A stretch of 64,000 bases of DNA from Frigidibacter sp. ROC022. GTDB lineage: Bacteria; Pseudomonadota; Alphaproteobacteria; Rhodobacterales; Rhodobacteraceae. The stretch covers positions 124,001 to 188,000 of the forward strand of contig NZ_JANQDU010000004.1 of assembly GCF_024723735.1 (NCBI RefSeq), written 5' to 3'. Positions 25,283 to 33,321 of the stretch are shown piece after piece (the stretch's first letter is position 1; every line of letters begins with the position of its first letter). The translations under genes were made by a program, and so were the position numbers. The notes under the pieces were generated by a model. That model searched no databases. It was given only the letters and a program-made list of their open reading frames with translations, and was not told where the DNA came from.

Positions 25283-26695
25283 TCACTCCGGGGGCAGCAC
25301 CTTGCCCGGGTTCATCAGCCCCTTCGGGTCCAGCGCGGTCTTGATCGTGCGCATGACGTCCAGCGCCAGCCTGTCCTTGCGCCGCGCCATCGAGGGCAGC
25401 TTGCTGATGCCGATCCCATGCTCGGCCGAGAATGAGCCGCGCAGGCTGGAGACAATCTCCTCGACCATCTCGCGCACCTCGTCGATCCGGTCCGGGTCGG
25501 TGAAGGTCGGCAAGACGGTGTAATGAAGGTTGCCATCGCCGAGATGGCCGACGACAAAGATCGTGGCGCCGGGGTCCAATGCCTTCAGCCGCTCTCTGGC
25601 CGTGTCCAGAAACTCTTCGACCAGGTGAAGCGGCAGGCATATGTCGTTGTCGATCTTGTTGATCCCGCCGGCCACCAGCTCCGCCGCCGTTTCCCGCATC
25701 GACCAGAGCTTCTTGCGCTGCGCCTCGGATGTGGCCACGACGGCGTCCTGAATCAGCCCCTCGGCGGCGGCGCTCTCCAGGATTTCGGTCAGCATCGCCG
25801 TCACCGGCAGGGTGCCGTCCGGGCCGGGCAGGACATCGCGGGGCGCGGTCGCGCCGATCTCGACAAGGATCGAGACCTTGGTGTCGGCGGCCAGCGGCGA
25901 GGCCAGTTCGGGTTTCATTCGGGCCAGCCGTTCCATGTAGTTGTCGGGCATGTATTCGAAGGCCTCTACCGCACCGCCCGAGGCATCCTGCAACCGGTTC
26001 AACAGCGTGCGCGCCGGAGCCAGGCTGTCCATCGCCACCAGGGCGGTGGCATAGGCGCGCGGCTTCGGGAACAGTTTCAGCACCGCTGCGGTGATGATGC
26101 CCAGGGTGCCCTCGGCGCCGATGAATAGGTCCTTCAGGTCATAGCCGGCGTTGTCCTTGTGCAGTTCGCTCATCAGGTTCATCACCCGGCCATCCGCCAG
26201 CACGACCTCCAGCCCAAGGGTCAGTGCCCGCGTGTTGCCATAGCGCAGGACATTCGAGCCTCCGGCATTGGTCGAGAGGTTGCCGCCCAGCATGGCCGAT
26301 CCGCGGGCCCCGAAGAACAGCGGAAAGACCAGGCCCTCGGCATCGGCGGCCTCATGGAGACGGGACAGCACCACGCCGGCTTCCGCTATGGCGATCCGGG
26401 TGTCGCTTCGCAGTTCGCGAATCCGGTTCAGCCGTTCCAGCGACAGCATCACCTGGCCCTCGGCCGTGGTAGCGCCGGTCAGTCCCGTGTTGCCGCCGAT
26501 CGGCACCACCGCGATGCCGTGCGCATGGGTGAAGGAGAGACAGCGCGAGACCTCTTCGGTCGAGCCGGGGCGCAGCACCGCAAGTGGTCGGGTCGGGTAC
26601 TGCCCCATCCAGTCGGTGCCATAGGGGGCCGCATCGGTCCCGGTCAGGACATGTGACGGGCCAAGAATGGCGCTCAGTTCGGCGATAAGATCCAT
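25283..26695 (-). CDS. FAD-linked oxidase, D-lactate dehydrogenase / GlcD type
   Basis: A 470-residue flavoprotein: FAD-binding PCMH domain with PIGGNTGLTGATT (pyrophosphate loop, about residues 63-75), GNLSTNAGGSNVLRYGN and GAEGTLGIIT; C-terminal FAD-oxidase domain with GHLGDGNLHY and SAEHGIG. It oxidises a D-2-hydroxyacid, most likely D-lactate, D-2-hydroxyglutarate or glycolate. It is the last gene of a minus-strand cluster starting with an FAD amine-oxidase-like gene and mgsA; D-lactate would link it to methylglyoxal detoxification. The ATG at 26695 is followed directly by conserved sequence; a 46-residue upstream extension is discarded. Confidence 0.88.
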   Translation of the reverse strand: MDLIAELSAILGPSHVLTGTDAAPYGTDWMGQYPTRPLAVLRPGSTEEVSRCLSFTHAHGIAVVPIGGNTGLTGATTAEGQVMLSLERLNRIRELRSDTRIAIAEAGVVLSRLHEAADAEGLVFPLFFGARGSAMLGGNLSTNAGGSNVLRYGNTRALTLGLEVVLADGRVMNLMSELHKDNAGYDLKDLFIGAEGTLGIITAAVLKLFPKPRAYATALVAMDSLAPARTLLNRLQDASGGAVEAFEYMPDNYMERLARMKPELASPLAADTKVSILVEIGATAPRDVLPGPDGTLPVTAMLTEILESAAAEGLIQDAVVATSEAQRKKLWSMRETAAELVAGGINKIDNDICLPLHLVEEFLDTARERLKALDPGATIFVVGHLGDGNLHYTVLPTFTDPDRIDEVREMVEEIVSSLRGSFSAEHGIGISKLPSMARRKDRLALDVMRTIKTALDPKGLMNPGKVLPPE

Positions 26696-26750
26696 GGTGT
26701 GCCTCCTGACCGTCGAGATAGGGCGAACACCGGTGGAAAGACCAGCCCCC

Positions 26751-27122
26751 TCAGTCCGGCAGCAGACCGGCCAGCACCAGATCGGCGGTCGAGGGCGACA
26801 TCGCCAAGGGTATGTCATAGAGCACCGCAAGCCGCAGCAGCGACTTCACATCGACATCATGCGGCAGCGAGGACAGCGGATCGGTAAAGAAGATCAGCGC
26901 ATCCAGCCCGGCCTCGGCGATCCGGGCGCCGAGCTGGGCGTCGCCGCCGAAGGGGCCGGACTTCATCCGCTCGACAGGCAGGCCGGTGGTTTCGGCCACC
27001 AGCCCGCCGGTGGTCCCGGTGCCGCAGAGTGTCGCCTGCGCCAAACGGTCGCGATGCCGTCGGACCCAGGCCACCATGTCATCCTTCTTGGCGTCATGCG
27101 CCACCAGCGCGATAGTTTTCAA
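26751..27122 (-). CDS. mgsA: Methylglyoxal synthase
   Basis: A 123-residue protein with every MgsA motif: VAHDAKK at the start, GTGTTGG (phosphate loop), SGPFGGDAQLG with the catalytic Asp, and SSLPHDVDVKSLLR with the substrate-binding His. It converts dihydroxyacetone phosphate to methylglyoxal plus phosphate. The start is a TTG at 27122 preceded by GGGGAGA at ideal spacing; it overlaps the stop of the upstream gene as TTGA, which indicates translational coupling. An in-frame ATG at 27149 lies inside that upstream gene and has poor spacing to any ribosome binding site. Confidence 0.93.
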   Translation of the reverse strand: MKTIALVAHDAKKDDMVAWVRRHRDRLAQATLCGTGTTGGLVAETTGLPVERMKSGPFGGDAQLGARIAEAGLDALIFFTDPLSSLPHDVDVKSLLRLAVLYDIPLAMSPSTADLVLAGLLPD

Positions 27123-28243
27123 GCCCGTCTCCCCGCGTTCTGTCTGCATTCCGGATCGACCCGGCCCAGCACCGCCTCGGCAGCCAGCCGGCCCAGTTCA
27201 TCGCCCGACTTGGCGCCGCGCGCGCAGCCCGCCGTCGCCACCGTCAGCCGGTCGGACAACCGGTCGATCAGCGGCCGGTCTCCCGGCGCGAAACTGACCG
27301 CGCAGGCCTCGGTCCGGGTCGCCTCGATCCGCAGATCGGGCATCAGGTTGCCGAGCAGCGCCTCCAGATGTGCGGCGACCTCGGCCAGCCCGGGGCTGCG
27401 GAACCAGTCGTCCAGCTCCTCCCGGGCCAGCGGCAGGTCACGCGGGTCGCCGCCGATCTTCAGCCAGAGCCCGCCGTCCGGATAGCGGATCGGTGGCATC
27501 AGATAGGGCTCGCGCTGCATCGCGTCCTGCATCACCAGGGTCGGCATCCCCGCCAGCCGGGCGGCCTCATCGGGTGAGACCCGCAGGAACATGACGGTGC
27601 GGGCATAGACCGAGACCGGCAGCGGCTCATCGATGAGCGACCGGGACCAGGCCCCGGCGGCCAGCAGGGCATGATCCACGGTCAGGCTGCCCGAACGGGT
27701 CTCGATCTCGACCCCTCCGGCACCCTGGCGAAGAGCGGTGGCCGCGTCCGGCAGCAACTCGGCGCCCTGGGCCCGGGCAATGGCGATCTCGGCCCGGACC
27801 AGATCGCGCGGGTTCAGCCAGCCGGCGCCGGTGGCCTCATGGTAACCGGTGAAGTCCTTGGGAAACCGGAAAAAGGGGAAGCGTTCGGCCAGCGCGGCGC
27901 TGTCCAGCACTTCGACCGGAACCTGCATGTCCTGCCGAACCCGGTCCGCCTCACCCATCAGGGCGCCATCTCTCGATCCGGCCATCATGCCGCCTGTCTC
28001 GTGGAAGAAGCGGATGCCGCTGGCGCTTTCGATCTGGCGAAACCTCGCAATCGAGGCGGTCTTGATCCGGCACCAGAACGGCGAATGGTCCAGGGCCCGG
28101 ACCAGGCGGCCCTGATCGTGGTGGCTGGCAAAATATCCGGCGCCTTCGGGCGGGCCGATCAGCACCACCTGCTGACCGGATGCCGACAGGTGCCGCGCCG
28201 CCGCAGCCCCGACCGGCCCGTTTCCCACCACTGCAATCCGCAT
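27119..28243 (-). CDS. FAD-dependent oxidoreductase, DAO/sarcosine-oxidase-like
   Basis: A 374-residue flavoprotein with an N-terminal Rossmann dinucleotide motif VVGNGPVGAAAARHL (GxGxxG), a following GPP/E segment and a C-terminal CAVSFAPGDRPLID..GCARGAKSG block typical of amino-acid/sarcosine oxidases. The substrate is unknown. It overlaps mgsA by four bases and heads the mgsA/D-lactate-dehydrogenase-like cluster. The ATG at 28243 is the first Met before the Rossmann motif; the 44 residues upstream in frame are not protein-like. It is divergent from a TetR gene across a 291-base gap. Confidence 0.85.
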   Translation of the reverse strand: MRIAVVGNGPVGAAAARHLSASGQQVVLIGPPEGAGYFASHHDQGRLVRALDHSPFWCRIKTASIARFRQIESASGIRFFHETGGMMAGSRDGALMGEADRVRQDMQVPVEVLDSAALAERFPFFRFPKDFTGYHEATGAGWLNPRDLVRAEIAIARAQGAELLPDAATALRQGAGGVEIETRSGSLTVDHALLAAGAWSRSLIDEPLPVSVYARTVMFLRVSPDEAARLAGMPTLVMQDAMQREPYLMPPIRYPDGGLWLKIGGDPRDLPLAREELDDWFRSPGLAEVAAHLEALLGNLMPDLRIEATRTEACAVSFAPGDRPLIDRLSDRLTVATAGCARGAKSGDELGRLAAEAVLGRVDPECRQNAGRRA

Positions 28244-28534
28244 GGCCACCTGTCCCTTCCCTTTCGGAATCCTAGCCCAGCAGCCGCGAAAGGAAAGCCC
28301 GGACAACCGCTGCGGCGCAAATTCGGCGCAGGGGAGTTGGCTGCCCCTCTGGAGCGGGGCCAATTGGCATTTCAAAGTTTCTTGGAATCAATTCTCTGAA
28401 AATCCCGTTGAATTTCTGCCGCTTTCAAAACACGGTCGATTGACTTGCACAAAACGGCGAATTGACCTAATTCTCCGGCCCACACCGCCAGGACACAAAG
28501 TTGTCGTGGTGATTGATGGGAAAAAATTCTCAAC

Positions 28535-29209
28535 GTGTCGACTGCTGAAAAACCTTCGAACGCCGCTCCCTTGTCCAAGCGCCAGGCCGCGAAGCTGCGG
28601 ACCCAGAAAAGCCTGCTGGCCGCCGTGCGCGAGATGACGGCCGAGGGCGCGCCGCTTTCGATCGCCGCCGCCGCCCGGCGCGCCGGGATCGGCGTGGCGA
28701 CTGCCTATCGCTACTATTCCGACCTCGACACCCTGCGCTCGGATGCGGCGCTGGATCTGCGGATGGACGAAGGGCAGCCGGATTTCCTGGCCGAGTTCGA
28801 GCGTCGGGTGGCCGGGATCAGCGACCCGGAAGAGCGGCTGGTGATTGCCCAGAGACAGATGATCGGATTTGTCGAAGGCAACGATCTGGACTACCGGATG
28901 TTCATCGCCAAGGCCCAGGAACAACATGTCCGCGAGGCCGCGCAGGGCGTGAGGACCGTGCCCAAGGGGGGGCGGCGGCTGATGATGATCAGGGCCGCGC
29001 TATCCGAGGTCGAGGCCGACTGGCCCGAGGATTTGTACCGGGATCTGGTGCGTTCGCTGCTGCTGATCACCGGGCCGGAACCCTGGCTGATCCTGCGCGA
29101 CTACGGCAATCTGGCGCCGGACGAGGTGCATGCCGTCAATGAACAGGCCGTGCGCGACCTCTACCGCGCACATTTTGCGCGGATGCAGGAAAGGACCGGG
29201 CAGGCCTGA
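28535..29209 (+). CDS. TetR-family transcriptional regulator
   Basis: A 224-residue protein starting at GTG. The N-terminal helix-turn-helix (PLSIAAAARRAGIGVATAYRYY, recognisable by GVATAYRYY near residue 55) is followed by an all-helical ligand domain. It is divergent from the FAD oxidoreductase/mgsA/D-LDH cluster and may control it; the 291-base gap contains repeated ATTGACY elements (28437-28445 and 28459-28467). Ligand unknown. No in-frame ATG lies ahead of the DNA-binding domain; the next Met is residue 34. Confidence 0.85.
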   Translation: MSTAEKPSNAAPLSKRQAAKLRTQKSLLAAVREMTAEGAPLSIAAAARRAGIGVATAYRYYSDLDTLRSDAALDLRMDEGQPDFLAEFERRVAGISDPEERLVIAQRQMIGFVEGNDLDYRMFIAKAQEQHVREAAQGVRTVPKGGRRLMMIRAALSEVEADWPEDLYRDLVRSLLLITGPEPWLILRDYGNLAPDEVHAVNEQAVRDLYRAHFARMQERTGQA

Positions 29210-29233
29210 GGCTGCAACCCGGTCGGTCCGTTC

Positions 29234-29995
29234 TCAATCCTCGTCGTCTTCGTCGTCGTCCGATTTGCCCGGCAGGTTGAAGAAGCTGTCGGCGTCGGGC
29301 ACGTCCTTGCGCGCTTCGTCGTTGTCGTCCTCTTCGCTGGACTTCGTCAGCGAAAAGGTTTCGAGCCCTGCAATCGCGGTCGGCAGCTTCGGTTCCGGCG
29401 GCATCCCCAGCGACTGTTCGGTCGAGACCAGCTTGCGCCGCTCGTCATCCGACATCACCGTCCCGGCGGCGGATTTCTTGGCGGCGGCCTTCTGCACGGC
29501 GGCATCCAGTTCGGACTGCTTGCACAGGCCCAGGGCAACCGGGTCGATCGGCTGGATGTTGTTGATGTTCCAGTGGGTGCGTTCCCGGATCGACTGGATT
29601 GTCGGCTTGGTGGTGCCGACCAGCTTGCCGATCGCACCATCGGACAGTTCGGGGTGAAACTTGACGAGCCAGAGAATCGCGGCGGGGCGGTCCTGACGTT
29701 TGGACAGCGGGGTATAGCGCGGGCCGCGGCGCTTTTCCTCGCCGACTGCCGAAGGATTGAACTTCAGCTTCATCTTGTAGTTCGGATCGGCCTCGCCCTT
29801 CTTGATCTCTTCGGGATCGAGCTGGCTGTTGGCTATCGGGTCGAAGCCCTTGACGCCCGCGGCCACGTCGCCATCGGCGATGCCCTGCACTTCCAGCTCG
29901 TGCATGCCGCAGAATTCTGCGATCTGCTTGAAGCTGAGCGTGGTGTTGTCCACCAGCCAGACGCAGGTGGCGCGGGCCATGATCGGTTTGTTCAT
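29234..29995 (-). CDS. trcR: Cell-cycle transcriptional regulator TrcR (DUF1013)
   Basis: A 253-residue protein of the alphaproteobacterial DUF1013 family: ATCVWLVDNTTLSFKQIAEF (an N-terminal helix-turn-helix-like segment, residues 8-27), RRGPRYTPLSKRQDRPAAI, KFHPELSDGAIGKLVGTTK (second HTH-like segment) and an acidic tail ending in Asp/Glu runs. The family, nearly universal in Alphaproteobacteria, has been linked to RNA polymerase and cell-cycle transcription. The ATG at 29995 has GGAGA upstream. Divergent from an RNase T2 gene. Confidence 0.88.
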   Translation of the reverse strand: MNKPIMARATCVWLVDNTTLSFKQIAEFCGMHELEVQGIADGDVAAGVKGFDPIANSQLDPEEIKKGEADPNYKMKLKFNPSAVGEEKRRGPRYTPLSKRQDRPAAILWLVKFHPELSDGAIGKLVGTTKPTIQSIRERTHWNINNIQPIDPVALGLCKQSELDAAVQKAAAKKSAAGTVMSDDERRKLVSTEQSLGMPPEPKLPTAIAGLETFSLTKSSEEDDNDEARKDVPDADSFFNLPGKSDDDEDDED

Positions 29996-30102
29996 CGCGG
30001 GTCTCCTTCGACAAGTCCCCTTGGGAGGCAAATCTTTCCCGGGCCGGGAAAACGGCTGTTCCGCTGTGGAACCTTACCTCGTTTTCAGGGAAGTTGGGCT
30101 GA

Positions 30103-30108
30103 TATAAT
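30103..30108 (+). promoter_or_regulatory. Perfect -10 box TATAAT ahead of the RNase T2 gene
   Basis: TATAAT sits 29-34 bases before the ATG at 30137, giving a leader of about 20 bases that contains GAGGGAAGAGGGAA as ribosome binding site. The -35 region is weak (TTTTCA at a short 15-base spacing). An exact consensus -10 is uncommon in DNA this GC-rich. Confidence 0.5.
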
Positions 30109-30136
30109 CCTGCAAGTGCGATGAGGGAAGAGGGAA

Positions 30137-30787
30137 ATGCGACAGATCCGGCGGCTTCTTCTGCTCATTAGCGCCGTTTGGGCGGCCGCGCCGCTCTGGG
30201 CCGAGGGCGAGCGGGCCGGGGATTTCGATTATTACGTGCTCTCGCTGAGCTGGTCGCCGACCTGGTGCGCGCTGGAAGGCGACGCCCGGCACTCGCCGCA
30301 ATGCGATGCCAGCGAGGACTTCGGCTGGGTGCTGCACGGGCTCTGGCCGCAGGACGAGGACGGCGGCTATCCAAGCTACTGCCGAACTCCGAAACGGGAC
30401 CCCAGCCGCGCCGAGACGGCGGCGATGGCCGATATCATGGGCACCGACGGAGCGGCCTGGTACCAGTGGAAGAAACATGGCCGCTGTTCGGGCCTGAGCG
30501 CGGGCACCTACCTGGGCGCCGCCCGGCTGGCCTATGGGGCGGTGAAACGGCCCGAGGTGTTCCGCAAGCTGCCGCGGGAGGTGACACTGCCTGCCTCGGT
30601 GGTCGAGCAGGCCTTCCTGAAGGCCAATCCGAAGATGACGCCCGACATGATCACCGTGACCTGCAAGGCGGGCCGGATTCAGGAGGCACGGATCTGCCTG
30701 ACCCGAAAGCTCGAACTGCGCGATTGCGGCGCCGGCGTGGACCGCGACTGCACCCTGGAGGACGCGCTGCTGGAGCCGATTCGCTAG
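30137..30787 (+). CDS. Secreted ribonuclease T2 family protein
   Basis: A 216-residue protein with signal peptide 1-22 (LLLLISAVWAAAPLWA). The two catalytic T2 motifs are present: FGWVLHGLWPQ (CAS I, His near residue 67) and WYQWKKHGRCS (CAS II, catalytic Glu position replaced by Gln/Lys context typical of the family, His near 114). LSWSPTWC near 36-43 and several Cys suggest disulfides. It would degrade RNA in the periplasm or outside the cell, as RNase I does in E. coli. It stands alone, divergent from trcR. Confidence 0.9.
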   Translation: MRQIRRLLLLISAVWAAAPLWAEGERAGDFDYYVLSLSWSPTWCALEGDARHSPQCDASEDFGWVLHGLWPQDEDGGYPSYCRTPKRDPSRAETAAMADIMGTDGAAWYQWKKHGRCSGLSAGTYLGAARLAYGAVKRPEVFRKLPREVTLPASVVEQAFLKANPKMTPDMITVTCKAGRIQEARICLTRKLELRDCGAGVDRDCTLEDALLEPIR

Positions 30788-30870
30788 CCTGCGGCCCGGT
30801 TCGGGCTCCACCGGAGCCCTCGCCGTCCCGCGTCGGGCCCTGCCCTCGCGGGGGGCCGTCTGCCCTCCGA

Positions 30871-30898
30871 TCCCCCCGAGAGTATTTCCGAGGCAAAG
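30871..30898. repeat. CCCCCGAGAGTATTT-type intergenic element
   Basis: The stretch TCCCCCCGAGAGTATTTCCG begins a sequence of a type I recall as recurring between genes in many Rhodobacteraceae chromosomes, usually after a gene end. It occurs once in this window, so the repeat status rests on memory and not on sequence seen here. Confidence 0.3.
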
Positions 30899-30969
30899 AC
30901 CGGGGCGGGATCAGGAGATCGTTAACCCTGTCGCGGCATCCTGGCGGCGCTGAACAGGCTGGAGAGCCG

Positions 30970-31041
30970 ATGGCCGCAGGCGAAGAAGTGCCCCGTCCGA
31001 TGTTCCGGGCGGGGCGTCCTGTCGTCCTTGTCTTCAAATGA
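30970..31041 (+). CDS. Possible 23-residue small protein
   Basis: ATG at 30970, preceded by CTGGAGAGCCG, opens 23 codons ending TGA. The peptide begins MAAGEEVPRP and ends in a hydrophobic/basic VVLVFK. Good ribosome-binding-site spacing is the only support. It could be a leader peptide remnant or chance. Confidence 0.25.
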   Translation: MAAGEEVPRPMFRAGRPVVLVFK

Positions 31042-31101
31042 CTCCCGCCGGAGGCTCAGACCTGCGGGCGGGGCCGCACGAGCCCGACCGCTCTGCCATT
31101 G

Positions 31102-33081
31102 TCACAGAGTGATGCGATAGCGCGCGAAGCCGTCCGGCCCGTCGCCGGCCGGGTCGATCTTCACGCCCTTCACGTCGCCGATGTAGTCCTTGCCCTTCGG
31201 CCCGGTGTCGAACAGCACCGAAGTGCCCGGCAGCGGTTTGAAATGCCAGTTGGCATCGGCGCTCGGGTTGATCGTGCCCTGTTCGACGATGTAGCGCACG
31301 ATCACGTCGCGGTTGGTGTCGGGGCCGGTGAAGACGATGGTCGAGCCATCGGCGCCGGGGAAGCTGCCGCCGCCCGAGGCGCGGTAGTTGTTGGTCGCGA
31401 CGATGAATTCGGCGGCCGGGTCGATCGGCTTGCCGTCGTATTTCAGCTCGACGATCCGGTTCGCGTCCGGGTTCAACGCCCCGCCCTTGGAATCGTATTT
31501 CGACGGCTGGCTGAGGTCGATCTGATAGGTGACGCCGTCGATCACGTCGAAGTTGTAGCTGGGGAAATCGGGGTTCAGCAGCAGCTGATCGGCCTCGCCC
31601 GGGGTCACCTGGTTGAACATCCCCGCCGACCGCTCCAGCCAGTCCTTGACCTGGGCCCCGGTGATCTTCACTGCCCGCACCGTGTTCGGGTAGAGGTAGA
31701 GATCGGCGACATTCTTGATCGCCACGTCACCGGCCGCGACATCGGTGTAGTATTCCGGCCCGCCACGTCCGCCGGCCTTGAACGGAGCCGCTGCCGAGAG
31801 GATCGGCAGAGCTTCGTATTCGGTGCCCTTCATCATCTGGGCGATGTACCAGGTCTGGGCCTGGCTGACGATCTGCACGCTCGGATCATCGGCGACCAGC
31901 GCGAAATAGCTTTGCAGCGGCGCCGATGTCTTGCCCACCGCGCGGCGCACATAGGCCAGGGTCGCGTCATGCTCGGCCTGCACCGAGGCCAGGACTTCCG
32001 GCACCGAGTCGACCGTGGGCGTGATCGAGCGGTCTTCGTTGCGCTTGTAGATCGGCCGGGTCTCGACAGCGGTGGAGATGACTTTCCACGCGTTGCCGTC
32101 GCGTTCGAGCATCAGGTCGATGACGCCCAGATTGTCGCCCCAGAATCCGCCCATCACCGCCGGCTTGCCATGGATCAGACCGGCTTTCGAATCGACCATG
32201 TCGTAGCCGTCATAGGTCGGCGAGGGGAACACCAGATGCGAATGGCCGGTCAGCATCGCGTCGATTCCGTCTAGCGCCGCCAGCGGTACGCTGGCGTTCT
32301 CGGCCATTTCGTCGTGTTGCGCCGAGCCGATGCCGGAATGGCTGAGCGCGATGATGATGTCGGCCCCGGCCTCCTTGATCACCGGGATCCAGGCCCGGGC
32401 GGTATCGACGATGTCGCGGGTCTCGACCTTGCCTTCAAGGTGGCCGCGATCCCATTGCATGATCTGCGGCGGGACAAAGCCGATCAGGCCGATCCGGATC
32501 GGATGCTCGACCCCGTCGCCATCCTTCAGCATCCGGTCGAGAATCACATAGGGCGGGATCAGCGTCTCGTCTTTGGTCGGGTCGGCGCCCCTGGTCTTGG
32601 CGATATTGGCGTTGACGATCGGGAAATCGGCACCGGCGATCGACTTCATCAGGAAGTCGAGCCCGTAGTTGAACTCGTGATTGCCGAGGGTCGAGGCTTC
32701 GATCCCCACCGTGTTCAGCGCGTTGATGACCGGATGGCTGTCGCCCTCCTTCATGCCGCGCTCATAGGCGATGTAGTCGCCCATCGGGTTGCCCTGCAGG
32801 AAATCGCCGTTGTCGAGCAGCAGTGAATTGGTCGCTTCGGCGCGGATGGCCTTGATATGCGCCGCGGTTCGGGCCAGGCCGACGGTATCGACGGGTTTGT
32901 CGGAATAGTAGTCATAGGGAAACACATGGACGTGCAGGTCGGTGGTTTCCATGATCCTGAGATGCGCCTGACCCGAGGCGGCGCGGGCCGAGAACGGGTG
33001 CAGCGCGATCATCGTGGCACCTGCGGTGCTGGCAGACAGGAAAGCGCGACGTGAAAGGCGATTGCTCGAGACATGCGGCAT
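31102..33081 (-). CDS. cpdB: 2',3'-cyclic-nucleotide 2'-phosphodiesterase / 3'-nucleotidase
   Basis: A 659-residue exported enzyme. The N-terminus has a Tat motif (SRRAFLSA) and cleavage near ARAASG. The metallophosphatase domain shows METTDLHVHVFPYDYY (Asp/His ligands), LLLDNGDFLQGN, TLGNHEFNYGLDF and TGHSHLVFP; the C-terminal 5'-nucleotidase domain carries the NNYRASGGGSFPG substrate loop. It hydrolyses 2',3'-cNMPs and then 3'-nucleotides in the periplasm, giving nucleosides. With the RNase T2 encoded beside it (convergent), the pair could scavenge RNA. Its upstream region has several TGTCA repeats. Confidence 0.95.
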   Translation of the reverse strand: MPHVSSNRLSRRAFLSASTAGATMIALHPFSARAASGQAHLRIMETTDLHVHVFPYDYYSDKPVDTVGLARTAAHIKAIRAEATNSLLLDNGDFLQGNPMGDYIAYERGMKEGDSHPVINALNTVGIEASTLGNHEFNYGLDFLMKSIAGADFPIVNANIAKTRGADPTKDETLIPPYVILDRMLKDGDGVEHPIRIGLIGFVPPQIMQWDRGHLEGKVETRDIVDTARAWIPVIKEAGADIIIALSHSGIGSAQHDEMAENASVPLAALDGIDAMLTGHSHLVFPSPTYDGYDMVDSKAGLIHGKPAVMGGFWGDNLGVIDLMLERDGNAWKVISTAVETRPIYKRNEDRSITPTVDSVPEVLASVQAEHDATLAYVRRAVGKTSAPLQSYFALVADDPSVQIVSQAQTWYIAQMMKGTEYEALPILSAAAPFKAGGRGGPEYYTDVAAGDVAIKNVADLYLYPNTVRAVKITGAQVKDWLERSAGMFNQVTPGEADQLLLNPDFPSYNFDVIDGVTYQIDLSQPSKYDSKGGALNPDANRIVELKYDGKPIDPAAEFIVATNNYRASGGGSFPGADGSTIVFTGPDTNRDVIVRYIVEQGTINPSADANWHFKPLPGTSVLFDTGPKGKDYIGDVKGVKIDPAGDGPDGFARYRITL

Positions 33082-33116
33082 GGTTGATCTCCCCTGAGGC
33101 CGGTGCGACGACTAGC

Positions 33117-33154
33117 TGACAGGGCAAGACAACTCCCATATGACAGTTCTGACA
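33117..33154 (-). promoter_or_regulatory. TGTCA repeats upstream of cpdB
   Basis: Reading the minus strand, TGTCA occurs at 33154-33150, 33145-33141 and 33121-33117, with a TTGTCT in between. They recall the CTGTCAT repeats of Pho boxes, which would suit a phosphate-scavenging enzyme, but spacings are 9, 14 and 10 bases rather than 11. Low-confidence candidate. Confidence 0.2.
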
Positions 33155-33321
33155 ATAGCCGAGTGCGGACGCGGCGAACAATACCGCATAGGTTGCGCCA
33201 CCCCGGAGTGAGGCAGGGCTGCCACCGATGCCGTGCAGGGCGACATCCGGCGTCGCAACGCGGTGCGGGGTTTTCCGCAGCGGCAGGGCATGGCAAAGCA
33301 GGCGCAAGCAGGAGGCAGGCC

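Larger units (their letters stand above)
30788..31101. other. Intergenic region downstream of the RNase T2 gene
   Basis: About 310 bases between the RNase stop and the convergent cpdB stop. It holds a C-rich element at 30871-30898 and a 23-codon reading frame (both listed). I see no tRNA and no classical terminator; GTTAAC at 30919-30924 is a CtrA-like half-site only. Confidence 0.5.

Noticed and set aside
28244-28534. ATTGACY repeats in the gap between the FAD oxidoreductase and TetR genes as a TetR operator
   Set aside because: They are direct rather than inverted repeats; TetR sites are normally palindromic, so they are only mentioned in the TetR entry.
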